DNA from: Roseomonas indoligenes
GTDB lineage: Bacteria > Pseudomonadota > Alphaproteobacteria > Acetobacterales > Acetobacteraceae
DNA length: 64,000 nucleotides
Assembly: GCF_017813365.1 (NCBI RefSeq)
Contig: NZ_JAGIZA010000009.1
Location: 124,001 to 188,000, forward strand
Direction of reading: 5' to 3'
Part shown: one piece after another, positions 44,919-56,147 of the stretch
Layout of the letters: each line of letters opens with the position of its first letter
Position numbering within the stretch: the first letter of the stretch is position 1
Translations under genes and position numbers: made by a program
Notes under the pieces: model-generated
What the model was told of the DNA's origin: nothing
The model's input: only the letters and a program-made list of their open reading frames with translations
Databases searched by the model: none

Positions 44919-45929
44919 TCACCGGAACGGCACCGCGTACATCAGCCCGCCGCCGTTCCACAGCCCGTTCAGTCCGCGCGGAAGCTTCAGCGAGCTGCCG
45001 CCGCCGACATTCCTCTCGAACACCTCCCCGTAGTTCCCGACGGCCTTGATCGCTTTCAGCATCCAGTCGTTGGGCAGTCCCAGGCGGGAGCCGAACTCGC
45101 CGCTCGTTCCGAGAAGGCGCTGCGCCACGGGGTTCTGCCCGCGCGCCATCTCATCGGCGTTGGCGGCGGTGATCCCGGCCTCCTCCGCCTCAACCAGCCC
45201 ATAATGGACCCAGGCCACGATGTTGCTCCAGGCGTCGTCGCCGTTCCGGGTGAACGGACCCAGCGGCTCCTTCGAGATGGTCTCGGGCAGCACCATGTAG
45301 TCCGCCGCGCTCGGGGCCACGGTGGCGATCGCGCCGGCGAGTGCGGAGGCGTCCTGCGTCATCGCGTCGCAACGGCCGGAGAAGAAGGCCTGCTGCATCG
45401 TGTCCACCCGCTCGAACACCACGGGCTGGAAGCGGATGTTCCGCGCGCGGGCGATGTCGCCGAGCGTCACCTCATGCGTCGTGCCCTGGGCCACGCAGAC
45501 CGTCGCGCCGTCCAGTCCCTTCACGTCGCGCACATTGGCGTCGCGCCGCACGGCGAAGCCCTGGCCGTCGTAGAAGTTCACCGGCCCCGCGTTCAGCCCG
45601 ATGGAGGCGTCGCGCAGGAAGGTCTGGGTGGAGTTCCGCAGCAGCACGTCGATCTCGCCGGATTGCAGCGCGGTGAAGCGGTTCTGCGCGGTCAGGCCGA
45701 CGAAGCGCACCCTCGTCGCATCGCCCAGCACGGCGGCCGCGATGGCGCGGCAGTAATCCGCGTCCAGCCCGCGCACCTCTCCGCGCGAATCCGGCACGGA
45801 GAAGCCCGCGAAGCCCGTGGAGACGCCGCAGGCCAGCGTGCCCCGCTGCTTCACCGTGTCCAGCGTGGCCGCCTGGACCGCGCCCGAAATCCCCAATGCC
45901 GCGCAGGCGGCCAGCAGAAGTCTCTTCAT
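44919..45929 (-). CDS. Amino-acid ABC transporter substrate-binding protein (AapJ-like)
   Basis: A 336-aa periplasmic binding protein with a signal peptide (MKRLLLAACAALGISGAVQA). ATLDTVKQRGTLACGVSTGFAGFSVPDSRGEVRGLDADYCRAIAAAVLGD and QNRFTALQSGEIDVLLRNSTQTFLRD match the AapJ/BztA general amino-acid group. AAGGGG precedes ATG 45929. The permease and ATPase genes are not next to it, so the rest of the transporter is encoded elsewhere. Confidence 0.92.
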   Translation of the reverse strand: MKRLLLAACAALGISGAVQAATLDTVKQRGTLACGVSTGFAGFSVPDSRGEVRGLDADYCRAIAAAVLGDATRVRFVGLTAQNRFTALQSGEIDVLLRNSTQTFLRDASIGLNAGPVNFYDGQGFAVRRDANVRDVKGLDGATVCVAQGTTHEVTLGDIARARNIRFQPVVFERVDTMQQAFFSGRCDAMTQDASALAGAIATVAPSAADYMVLPETISKEPLGPFTRNGDDAWSNIVAWVHYGLVEAEEAGITAANADEMARGQNPVAQRLLGTSGEFGSRLGLPNDWMLKAIKAVGNYGEVFERNVGGGSSLKLPRGLNGLWNGGGLMYAVPFR

Positions 45930-45940
45930 GGTCGTCCCCT

Positions 45941-46327
45941 TCAGGAAAAAGCCAGAATGATGGCCGCGATGGCCAGCACGATTAGGGCAAGGAAGGTCAG
46001 CACCATCCCCGCCACGCGGGGCCGCATGCGGTGCCTCTCCCCGCCGATGGAGACGGCGTGGCACAGCCGCCCGAGCACCAGCGCAATCCCCGCGCCGTGC
46101 AGCAGCGGCACCGGGGCCCCGGCCAGCTCGTCCGCCAGCATCAGCACCAGCACCACCGGAACGTACTCCGCGAAGTTGCCGTGCACCCGTGCCGCGCGCT
46201 GCAGCGCCGCGTCCTCCCCCGTGCCGAGCGAAACGCCCGCCTGCCCCCGCGCCCGGATCACCCGCCAGGACAGCCAGAAGAAGGCCAGCCCCAGCAGACC
46301 CGCGTAAAGAAGGGTCACCCGCGGCAT
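45941..46327 (-). CDS. MAPEG family membrane protein
   Basis: A 128-aa protein with four TM helices and the family core RVHGNFAEYVPVVLVLMLADELAG, with GRLCHAVSI later. Related membrane enzymes handle glutathione or eicosanoid-type lipids; the bacterial substrates are mostly unknown. It is 11 bp upstream of the amino-acid binding protein gene on the same strand, although a functional link is not obvious. Confidence 0.88.
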   Translation of the reverse strand: MPRVTLLYAGLLGLAFFWLSWRVIRARGQAGVSLGTGEDAALQRAARVHGNFAEYVPVVLVLMLADELAGAPVPLLHGAGIALVLGRLCHAVSIGGERHRMRPRVAGMVLTFLALIVLAIAAIILAFS

Positions 46328-46407
46328 GGACCGCCCCCCGCGTCTTGCCCCGCCCGGAGGGCCTGATTAGCGTGCGCCGGCATCGACGGAAGGGAAATCC
46401 CGGCATC

Positions 46408-47028
46408 ATGCGGCATCGCCACGCCCTCGCCGCCGCGGCGCTGGCCGCGGCCTGGCACATCCCGGCCCAGGCCCAGACCCAGGGCCAGATCCAGGCCCAA
46501 CTCCAGGCCCAGACCGCCGGCGGCCCGGGTTGCGCGGAGCTGGCGCGCATCGTCCAGCTCCTGCCCGGCGGCCCGAATGTCTTCCCGACGGAAGCCGCAC
46601 CCAACGGCGCCCCGCCCGCCGCGGGCGGCACCCCCCCGGCGGCCCGGGGAGGCACCCAGGCCAGCGGCCCACCCGGCGCGGCGCCGGCCACGGCCACGCC
46701 CGTGGGCCCGGTCCGCACCACCCTTCTCCCGCCCGGCGCGCTGCGCGCCACGGTCTCCGCCCAGCCGGCCGAGACCCGCTACGTCGCCGACCTCTCCGAG
46801 GGGAATGGCCGCCGCGGCGGAGCCGACCGCAGCCCGCAGGTGCTGCGCCAGGCCGCGGAGCGCGTGGCCGCCTGCTACCGCGGCGTCCGCCCCGCCCGGG
46901 AACCCAACGGCACGGGGGAAGACAACTTCCGCTTCACCGTCGCCCCGGGAACCGAGATCGCGGTTGTCCTTGACGGCGGCCCCGCGTCCACGGTCAGCCT
47001 TGTCGCCACGCGGCGGGTGCGGCGCTAG
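46408..47028 (+). CDS. Exported hypothetical protein with Gln- and Pro-rich segments
   Basis: A 206-aa protein with a signal peptide (MRHRHALAAAALAAAWHIPAQA), then a stretch dominated by Gln and Ala, a Pro/Gly/Ala-rich linker, and a C-terminal domain (YVADLSEGNGRRGGADRSPQVLRQAAERVAACYRG) without a family I know. AAGGGAAA lies upstream of ATG 46408. It is divergent from the MAPEG gene and is followed by repeat copy H. Confidence 0.68.
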   Translation: MRHRHALAAAALAAAWHIPAQAQTQGQIQAQLQAQTAGGPGCAELARIVQLLPGGPNVFPTEAAPNGAPPAAGGTPPAARGGTQASGPPGAAPATATPVGPVRTTLLPPGALRATVSAQPAETRYVADLSEGNGRRGGADRSPQVLRQAAERVAACYRGVRPAREPNGTGEDNFRFTVAPGTEIAVVLDGGPASTVSLVATRRVRR

Positions 47029-47050
47029 AGCGACAGTGGTGCTGGCGGCC

Positions 47051-47285
47051 CCAGGGGGCTCCGCCCCCTGGACCCCCGCCAAGGGCATGAGGCCCCTGGA
47101 CCCCCGGCTGGCTGCCGCCGCGCCGGCCTGACACGGGGTTTCGGCGCGAAGGACTTGATCCTGCCCTTGCAGTCGCCTCGGGTCGTGGACCCGAGGCGCA
47201 CCATCAGCCGAGCCAGACCAACTCGAAGAAAAAGATGATGGTGAGGGGTTCGGGGAGAGGAAGAATTCCTTCTTCCTCTCCCCGG
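47051..47285 (+). repeat. Composite hairpin repeat, copy H (class b middle)
   Basis: It begins 22 bp after the exported-protein stop in a convergent gap. M1 is at 47051-47071 (CCAGGGGGC/GCCCCCTGG), M3 at 47079-47099 (imperfect), M5 at 47175-47197 (GCCTCGGGTC/GACCCGAGGC) and M6 at 47250-47285 (16-bp arms, first pair a T-G wobble). Confidence 0.92.
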
Positions 47286-47321
47286 GACAGACCAACAGCA
47301 AAGGACCGGCACCCCCCACCA

Positions 47322-48650
47322 TTAGGCCGCGAGCGCCGCGTCCACAGCCTCACCGAGCCGCTCAACGATAAGGTCGATCTCCGCCTCTCCAGCGATGTAG
47401 GGCGGCGCGAGGAGGATATGGTCGCCCCGTGCCCCGTCCACCGTGCCGCCGCCGGGGTACACGGCCAGCCCGCGCGCGAAGGCCTCGTCGCGGATGCGGA
47501 GGTTCAGCTTGCGGGTGGGCTCGAAGGGGGCGCGCGTCGAGCGGTCCGCCACCAGCTCGATGGCCCGGAACAGGCCGCGGCCGCGGATGTCGCCGACGTG
47601 GCGGTGGTTGCCGAAGCGCTCCACCAGCCCGGCCTCCAGCCGCGCGCCCATGGCCTGCACGCGGTCCAGCAGGCCGTCGCGCGCGATCACCTCCTGCACC
47701 GCCAGGGCCGCCGCGCAGGCGACGGGGTGGGAGAGGTAGGTGTGGCCGTGCTGGAAGGCGCCGGAGCCCGCCATGATCGGCGCCAGCACGCGGTCGTTCA
47801 TCAGGATGGCGCCGATCGGCTGGTAGCCGCCGCCGAGGCCCTTCGCGATCGCCTGGATGTCCGGTGCGATGCCCTCCTGCTCCCAGGCGTGGAGGGTGCC
47901 CGTGCGGCCCATGCCGCTCATCACCTCGTCCAGGATCAGCAGGGCGCCGTGTCGGTCGCAGATCTCGCGCACGGCCTTGAAGTAGCCGGTGGGGGCGGCC
48001 ACGCAGCCCGCGGTCGCGCCCACCACCGTCTCCGCCACGAAGGCGGCGACCTTGGCCGGGCCCAGGCGCTGGAACTCCGCCTCCAGCTCCCCGGCCAGGC
48101 GCGCGACATAGGCCGCCTCGTCCTCGCCCTCGCGCATCCCGCGATAGGGGAAGGCGGCGGAGACGTGGCTGAAGGCATCGGCCAGGATCGGGGCATAGGG
48201 CGCCCGCCGCGCCGCGTTCCCGCCCAGCGCCAGCGCGCCCAGCGTGTTGCCGTGGTAGCTCTGGCGGCGCGCGATGAAGCGCGTGCGCCCCGGCTCGCCC
48301 TTCTCCACGAAGTGCTGCCGCGCCAGCTTCAGCGCCGCCTCCATCGCCTCGGATCCGCCGGAGACGAAATAGGCCCGGCTCAGCCCGCCCGGCTCGTGGC
48401 CCAGCAGCGCCTCGCCCAGGCGCTCCGCCGGCTCGTTGGTGAAGAAACCGGTATGGGCGTATTCCAGCGCCGCGACCTGCTTCTGCACGGCCGCCACCAC
48501 ATCCGGGTGCGCGTGCCCCAGGCAGGACACGGCCGCCCCGCCCGAGGCGTCCAGCACCTCCCGCCCGCCGGAATCCCGCAGCCAGCACCCGTGGCCGGAC
48601 ACGGCCATCGGAGGCGTGGCGCGGCCACGATGCAGAAGACGAGACGTCAT
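47322..48650 (-). CDS. Class III aminotransferase (PLP-dependent)
   Basis: A 442-aa omega/class III aminotransferase. The PLP-site region reads ILDEVMSGMGRTGTLHAWEQEGIAPDIQAIAKGLGGGYQPIGA, with the Schiff-base Lys in AKGLGGGY; YFVSGGSEAMEAALKLAR near residue 90 is also typical. It starts one base inside the rpiR stop (TGATG), so the two genes are translationally coupled. The substrate cannot be told; family members use beta-alanine, taurine, GABA or similar amines. Confidence 0.92.
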   Translation of the reverse strand: MTSRLLHRGRATPPMAVSGHGCWLRDSGGREVLDASGGAAVSCLGHAHPDVVAAVQKQVAALEYAHTGFFTNEPAERLGEALLGHEPGGLSRAYFVSGGSEAMEAALKLARQHFVEKGEPGRTRFIARRQSYHGNTLGALALGGNAARRAPYAPILADAFSHVSAAFPYRGMREGEDEAAYVARLAGELEAEFQRLGPAKVAAFVAETVVGATAGCVAAPTGYFKAVREICDRHGALLILDEVMSGMGRTGTLHAWEQEGIAPDIQAIAKGLGGGYQPIGAILMNDRVLAPIMAGSGAFQHGHTYLSHPVACAAALAVQEVIARDGLLDRVQAMGARLEAGLVERFGNHRHVGDIRGRGLFRAIELVADRSTRAPFEPTRKLNLRIRDEAFARGLAVYPGGGTVDGARGDHILLAPPYIAGEAEIDLIVERLGEAVDAALAA

Positions 48651-49489
48651 CAGAGATCCCTTTCCGTTTCCGGCGCGTAGCGGGAGAGTTCCGCCAGCCG
48701 CGCCTCCGCCTGGCGCAGCCGCTCCATCGCCGCCGCACCGCCTTGCGCGAACACAGCCGCCGCCAGGGCCTGCGCGAGCGAGACGGCCCCGGTCAGCGAG
48801 TGGAAGAAGCCCGGCCCGTCGGCCTCGAAGCGCAGCAGGTGCGCCGCCCCGCGGGCCACGGGCGCGTTCGGCGAATCTGCCAGTGCCACCAGCACCGCCC
48901 CTGCTTGCCGCGCCGCCGCCGCCGTCCGCACCGCCTCCGCCGCGTAGGGCGCGAAGCTCGCCACCACCACCGCGTCGCGGCTGGAGAAGGCGTCCAGGTC
49001 CAGTTCCTCCGGACCCTCCGCCCCCACCAGCCGCGTCTCCGGCCGGAACAGCCTCAACTGGTAGTGCAGCAGCCCCGCGACCGCGCGGCAGGATCGGAAC
49101 CCCGCGCACCAGATGCGGGGCGCCCGGTGCAGTGCGGCCGCCGAATCCGCCACCGGCCCGGCCTCCAGTCCCAGCACCGCGGCCGCATCGGCGGCCAGCA
49201 TCGCGGCCGGCAGGTCATCCCGGCTGCGGGCGCGGCCGGAGAACGGCGCGGGCGGCCGCCGCGCCTCCACCAGTGCCGCGCGCAGGGGCTCCCATCCCGC
49301 ATAGCCCAGCGCCTGGGCCAGCCGCGTGAAGCTGGCCGGCGTCGCCCCCGCATCCGCCGCCAGTTCCCGCATGGAACGTGTGGTGGCGTCGAAGGCGTGC
49401 TCCGCCAAGTACCGCGCCGCCTCACGCAGCCGCGGCGGAAGGTCCGGCAGAGCAAGGCGCAGCCGATCGAGGGGCGCGTCGGAGGACAT
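48650..49489 (-). CDS. MurR/RpiR family transcriptional regulator
   Basis: A 279-aa regulator. An N-terminal helix-turn-helix (LREAARYLAEHAFDATTRSMRELAADAGATPASFTRLAQALGYAGW) is followed by a SIS sugar-phosphate-binding domain (WCAGFRSCRAVAGLLHYQL and VVVASFAPYAAEAVRTAAAARQAGAVLVALADS). It leads an operon with the aminotransferase. A ligand other than a sugar phosphate is possible, given the neighbour. Confidence 0.91.
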   Translation of the reverse strand: MSSDAPLDRLRLALPDLPPRLREAARYLAEHAFDATTRSMRELAADAGATPASFTRLAQALGYAGWEPLRAALVEARRPPAPFSGRARSRDDLPAAMLAADAAAVLGLEAGPVADSAAALHRAPRIWCAGFRSCRAVAGLLHYQLRLFRPETRLVGAEGPEELDLDAFSSRDAVVVASFAPYAAEAVRTAAAARQAGAVLVALADSPNAPVARGAAHLLRFEADGPGFFHSLTGAVSLAQALAAAVFAQGGAAAMERLRQAEARLAELSRYAPETERDL

Positions 49490-49536
49490 GAAACATATAG
49501 TGCATCAAGGACCAAACGACGCAACAGTTGTTTCAT
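49488..49536. promoter_or_regulatory. Inverted repeat in the rpiR/racemase divergent gap
   Basis: ATGAAACA at 49488-49495 and TGTTTCAT at 49529-49536 form a perfect 8-bp inverted repeat with 33 bp between. The first half overlaps the rpiR start codon. The location, between the divergent starts, fits a site for autoregulation by RpiR. Binding is inferred. Confidence 0.45.
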
Positions 49537-49562
49537 CAAGCGACCCGCGCCAGGATCGCCCC

Positions 49563-50195
49563 ATGCGGATCGCCCTCATCCACGCCCTGCGCCATTCCCC
49601 CCCGCCGGTCGAGGAAGCCTTCGCCCGGCTTTGGCCGGAGGCAGAGCTTATGAACCTGCTGGACGATAGCCTTTCCGCCGACCTCGCCCGCGAGGGCGCC
49701 CTCACCCCCGGGATGACGGACCGCTTTCTCGCCCTCGCGCACTACGCCCGCGGCACCGGTGCCACCGCTATCCTCTTCACCTGCTCCGCTTTCGGCCCCT
49801 GCATCGAGGCCGTGGCGGCCGAACTCGCCCCCATGCCCGTCCTCAAGCCCAACGAGGCCATGGTGGCGGAGGCTGCCGCGATCGGCGGCCGCATCGGCCT
49901 CCTCGCGAGCTTCGCTCCCACCCTCGCCAGCATGCCGCCCGAGTTCCCGCCGGGCGTCACCCTCGTCCCGCGCCTCGCCGATGGCGCCCTGGATGCCCTG
50001 AACCGCGGTGACGTCGAGGCGCATGACCGCCTCGCCGCCGAGACCGCGAAGGGCCTCACCGATTGCGACGCCATCGCCCTTGCCCAGTTCAGCCTCGCCC
50101 GCGCCGCGTCGCTCGTCGCGGCCGCGACCGGCAAGCCCGTCCTCACCACGCCGGACAGCGCCGTGCGGGCGTTGAGGGCGCGGCTTCTGCGCTGA
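49563..50195 (+). CDS. Asp/Glu/hydantoin racemase superfamily protein, second Cys missing
   Basis: A 210-aa protein of the aspartate/glutamate racemase superfamily. The first active-site region, ILFTCSAFGPC (Cys74 and Cys80), is present, but the second site reads AIALAQFSLA, without the usual Cys. It may thus be a decarboxylase- or isomerase-like member instead of a two-base racemase. It is divergent from the RpiR/aminotransferase operon, and is likely part of the same amino-acid pathway. Confidence 0.83.
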   Translation: MRIALIHALRHSPPPVEEAFARLWPEAELMNLLDDSLSADLAREGALTPGMTDRFLALAHYARGTGATAILFTCSAFGPCIEAVAAELAPMPVLKPNEAMVAEAAAIGGRIGLLASFAPTLASMPPEFPPGVTLVPRLADGALDALNRGDVEAHDRLAAETAKGLTDCDAIALAQFSLARAASLVAAATGKPVLTTPDSAVRALRARLLR

Positions 50196-50204
50196 CGGTC
50201 TGTG

Positions 50205-50440
50205 CCGGGGATAGGAAGAAGGAATTCTTCCTCTCCCCGGCCCCCTCGCCATCATCGTTTTCTAGAGGTTGGAGTCATCCGGCTGGCGGTGCGCCTCGGC
50301 TCATGGAGCCGAGGCGACTGCAACGACAGGACCTAGCCCCTTTCTGCGGAATCACCGTGTCAGGACGGCGCCGCGGCAGCCAGACGGGGATCCAAGGGCT
50401 TCAGGCCCTTGGCGGGGGTCCAGGGGGCGGAGCCCCTTGG
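50205..50440 (-). repeat. Composite hairpin repeat, copy I (class b middle)
   Basis: On the minus strand it begins 11 bp after the glgX stop in a convergent gap. M1 is at 50420-50440, M3 at 50392-50412 (CCAAGGGC-TTC-like loop), M5 at 50293-50315 (GCCTCGGCTC/GAGCCGAGGC, loop ATG) and M6 at 50205-50240 (16-bp arms with one mismatch). Confidence 0.92.
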
Positions 50441-50451
50441 GGTCGCAAATC

Positions 50452-52587
<2,136 letters not shown>

Positions 52588-52798
52588 CGTCCGGTCCCGT
52601 CCACTATGCCCGCGCCGCAGGGCGCTGATCGCGGAGACCGGAACGGACAGCAGGGCCGCCGGTTGAGGCCAAAAGGCCGGAAGGGGCGCGAATCCCCTGG
52701 CGCGCCTCCATTTTTCCCAGTGGCGCGGCAGGGGGGCCGCACCATGGCGGCCCTGGTGTGAGGTTGGGCTTGCCCAGGTCCTGGCGTGGCGGTCTGTC

Positions 52799-53005
52799 CC
52801 GGGGAGAGGAAGAAGGAATTCTTCCTCTCCCCGGACCCCTCACCATCATCTTCTTCAAGTAGCTGGGCTTACCTGACTGACGGTGCGCCTCGGCTCGTGG
52901 AGCCGAGGCGACTGCAAGGGCAGAATCGATCCCGATCGTAGAGGCTGCCAGGTCAGGTCAGTTCCGTGGCAGCCCGATGCAGGTCCAGGAGGCCGCGCCC
53001 CCTGG
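52799..53005 (-). repeat. Composite hairpin repeat, copy J (class a, M3 missing)
   Basis: On the minus strand it starts 22 bp after the stop of the second RND pump gene. M1 is at 52985-53005 (imperfect), M5 at 52887-52909 (GCCTCGGCTC/GAGCCGAGGC, loop GTG) and M6 at 52799-52834 (perfect 16-bp arms). It lies between two genes that run in the same direction, so it is not convergent. The rest of the 440-bp gap, 52588-52798, holds nothing I recognise. Confidence 0.9.
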
Positions 53006-53027
53006 GGCCGGCAAGACCAGCCCCGGC

Positions 53028-56000
53028 CTATTCCGCCGGTGCCGGGTGCACCGCTGTCCCATGCGGCACCCGTCGGCCGCGCCGCAGCCCCTTCACGCTC
53101 CGCTCCAGCGCATCGAAGCCGAGATAGAGGACGGGTGTCACAAAGAGGGTCAGCACTTGGCTCACCGCCAGCCCGCCCACCACGGCCAAGCCCAGGGGCT
53201 GACGCAGCTCGGCGGCCGCACCCCAGCCAGCGGCGATGGGCACGGCGCCCGCGGCGGCAGCCAGGGTGGTCATCAGGATCGGCCGGAACCGCAGCACGCA
53301 GGCGTCCCGCACGGCCACGCGGGGGTCCATGCCCTCGCGCTGCCGGCTGAGCGCCACGTCCACGATCATGATGGCGTTCTTCTTCACCAGCCCGATCAGC
53401 AGCAGCACGCCGATCACCGCGATGACGGAGAGGTCCAGGTCGAAGAGCCACAGCGTCGCCAAGGCCCCCAGCGCCGCCGCGGGCAGGCCGGAGAGGATGG
53501 TCAGCGGGTGGACCAAGCTTTCGTAGAGGACGCCCAGCACCACGTACATCACGATCACCGCCGCCAGGATCAGCATTCCCTGGCCCGCCAGCGCCTGCTG
53601 GAACACCTGCGCGGTGCCGGAGAAGGCGCCGATCACGCCCGGCGGCGGCTGCATCTCCCGCTCAGCCGCGCGGATGGCGTCGGTGGCCTGCCCCAGCGCC
53701 ACGCCGGGCGGCAGGTTGAAGCCGATGGTCACCGCGGGAAGCTGGCCCTGGTGCCCCACGGTCAGCGGCCCGGTGCCGCGCTGGATGGTCGCCAGGGCGG
53801 AGAGCGGGACCAGCCGCCCGGTGTTGGAGCGGAGATAGAGCTTCTGCAGCCCGTTCTCGTCCCGCTGGTCCTCCGGTAGCGCCTCCACGATCACGGGATA
53901 GGCGTTGGCCTGGGCGTAGATGGTGGAGATCTGCCGCGCCCCGAAGGCGGAGTAGAGGGCCTGGCGCACCTGGTCCACGTTCACGCCCAGCGCGGCGGCC
54001 CGGTCGCGGTCCACCTGCACGTTCACAACGGGCGCATCCAGCTGCAGGTCCGTGTTCACGTCCTGCAGCAGCGGGTTGCCCCGCAGCCGCGCCGCCAGCC
54101 GCTGCGAGAAGTCGTAGAGCGACTTCGATTCCAACCCCTGCAGCGTGTACATGTACAGGGTCCGGGACTGCCGCGCCCCGAAGTTCAGGTTCTGGATCGG
54201 CTGCAGGAAGGTCTGCATGCCCGGCACGCCGGCGACCTCGCGCCGCAGCCTCTGGATCACCTCCGTCACCATCGGCCGCTCGTCGCGCGGCTTCAGCTCG
54301 ATGAACATGCGCCCCTGGTTCACCGAGAGGCTCTGCCCGGTGGCGCCGATGTTGGAGGAGACGCTCTTCACATAGGGGTTGCGCCCGATGATGGCCGCCA
54401 CCTGCCCCTGCAGCTCCGTCATCGCGTCGTAGGAGGCGTCGCGCGGCCCCTCGGTGGAGGCGCTGACGAGGCCCGTATCCTCGATCGGAAAGAAGCCCTT
54501 GGGCATGGCCATGGCCAGCCAGCCCGCGGCGAAAAGCGAGGCGAAGAACACCCCCCAGACCACCAGCCGGAAGCGAAGCGCCCGGTCCAGCAGCCAGGCA
54601 TAGCCCCGCTCGATTCCCCGGAACCCCGCCTCCAGGAAGGCGTCCACCCGCCCGGGCTTCGCATCATGGGAATGCGCCGGCAGCCAGGAGGCCATCAGCG
54701 GGGTGAGGGTGAGGGAGACGAAGCAGGACACGGCGACCGCAAGGGTCACGGTGGCCGCGAAGGCGTTGAACACGCGCCCCACCACGCCGCCCATCAGCAG
54801 GATCGGCAGGAACACCGCCGTGAGCGAGAGGGTGATGGAGATGATCGTGAAGCCGATCTCCCGCGATCCCTTCATCGCCGCCTCGAAGGGGTTCATCCCC
54901 TCCTCCACGTGGCGGATGATCGCCTCCAGCATCACGATGGCATCGTCCACCACGAGGCCCACCGCGAGGGTCAGCCCCAGCAGGGTCACGTTGTCGATGC
55001 CGTAGCCCATCGCGTACATCAGCGCGAAGGTGCCGCAGAGCGAGATGGGCACGGCGATCATCGGGATCAGTGTCGCCAGCAGCCGGCGCAGGAACAGCCA
55101 GACCACCAGCACCACCAGCCCGATCGCGATGAACAGGCTCTCCTGCACGTCGTGGACGGCGGCCCGGATGGAGAGGGAGCGGTCCAGCGACACGTCGATC
55201 CGCGCCCCCGGCGGCAGGGCGGATTGCAACTCCGGCAGGGCCGCGAAGACGCCGTCCACCACCTCAACCGTGTTCGCGTCCGGCTGGCGCTGCACCGCCA
55301 GCGTCAGCCCGCGCACCCCGTTGCGGTAGGAGGCGATGCGGTCGTTCTGCACCCCGTCCACCACCTCGGCGATGTCGGCCAGCCGCACCGGCGCGCCGTT
55401 CCGCCCGGCCACCACCAGCTTCCCGAAGGCCTCCGCGTCCGGCGGCTGGTCATTCGCCCGCAGCACCAGCTGCTGCCGCTGGCCGGAGAGGGTGCCGACC
55501 GGCGTGCTGGAATTGGCGGTCGCCACCGCGCCGCTCACCTGGTCCAGCGTCAGCCCCATGCTGGCCAGCCGGTCCGCCCGCATCCGCACGCGCACGGAAA
55601 ACAGCTGCTCGCCATAGGTCACCACCTGCGCCACCCCCGGCACCCGCGACAGCGCGGGGGAGACGAGGGTCGAGGCGATGTCGTTCAGCTGGTACAACGG
55701 CACGTCGCCGCCCGAGAGGGTCAGCAGCACCACCGGCGCGTCCGCCGGGTTCGCCTTCCGGTAGGAGGGCGGCGTCGTCATCTCGATCGGCAGCCGCCGC
55801 TGCGCGCGGGTCAGCGCGGCCTGCACGTCCTGCGCCGCCGCGTCGATGTTCCGGTTCAGCACGAATTGCAGCGTGATCTGCGTCGTGCCCTGGCCGGAGG
55901 TGGAGGAGATCGAATCGATCCCCGTAATGGTGGAGAACTCGCGCTCCATCGGCAGCGCGACGGAGGTCGCCATCGTCTCCGGGCTCGCGCCCGGAAGCTG

Positions 56001-56147
56001 GGCGGAGACGGTGATGACGGGGAAGTCCACGCGCGGCACGGCCGCCACGGGCATCAGCCGGTAGCCCATGATCCCCGCCAGCACGATCGCGGCGGAGAGC
56101 AGCCCGGTCATGATCGGGCGGCGGATGAAGATCGCGGAGAGGTTCAT
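53028..56147 (-). CDS. RND efflux pump permease, MdtB/MdtC-like
   Basis: A 1039-aa inner-membrane exporter with 12 TM segments. The N-terminus is MNLSAIFIRRPIMTGLLSAAIVLAGIMGYR and the TM4 relay is GLVVDDAIVMLEAIIRHVEEG, so both conserved Asp are present. FPVITVSAQLPGASPETMATSVALPMEREFSTITGIDSISS is typical of the MdtBC branch. Translation is coupled to the adaptor gene by ATGA overlap. No second pump subunit and no outer-membrane factor follow, so it probably works as a homotrimer with a channel encoded elsewhere. Confidence 0.95.
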   Translation of the reverse strand: MNLSAIFIRRPIMTGLLSAAIVLAGIMGYRLMPVAAVPRVDFPVITVSAQLPGASPETMATSVALPMEREFSTITGIDSISSTSGQGTTQITLQFVLNRNIDAAAQDVQAALTRAQRRLPIEMTTPPSYRKANPADAPVVLLTLSGGDVPLYQLNDIASTLVSPALSRVPGVAQVVTYGEQLFSVRVRMRADRLASMGLTLDQVSGAVATANSSTPVGTLSGQRQQLVLRANDQPPDAEAFGKLVVAGRNGAPVRLADIAEVVDGVQNDRIASYRNGVRGLTLAVQRQPDANTVEVVDGVFAALPELQSALPPGARIDVSLDRSLSIRAAVHDVQESLFIAIGLVVLVVWLFLRRLLATLIPMIAVPISLCGTFALMYAMGYGIDNVTLLGLTLAVGLVVDDAIVMLEAIIRHVEEGMNPFEAAMKGSREIGFTIISITLSLTAVFLPILLMGGVVGRVFNAFAATVTLAVAVSCFVSLTLTPLMASWLPAHSHDAKPGRVDAFLEAGFRGIERGYAWLLDRALRFRLVVWGVFFASLFAAGWLAMAMPKGFFPIEDTGLVSASTEGPRDASYDAMTELQGQVAAIIGRNPYVKSVSSNIGATGQSLSVNQGRMFIELKPRDERPMVTEVIQRLRREVAGVPGMQTFLQPIQNLNFGARQSRTLYMYTLQGLESKSLYDFSQRLAARLRGNPLLQDVNTDLQLDAPVVNVQVDRDRAAALGVNVDQVRQALYSAFGARQISTIYAQANAYPVIVEALPEDQRDENGLQKLYLRSNTGRLVPLSALATIQRGTGPLTVGHQGQLPAVTIGFNLPPGVALGQATDAIRAAEREMQPPPGVIGAFSGTAQVFQQALAGQGMLILAAVIVMYVVLGVLYESLVHPLTILSGLPAAALGALATLWLFDLDLSVIAVIGVLLLIGLVKKNAIMIVDVALSRQREGMDPRVAVRDACVLRFRPILMTTLAAAAGAVPIAAGWGAAAELRQPLGLAVVGGLAVSQVLTLFVTPVLYLGFDALERSVKGLRRGRRVPHGTAVHPAPAE

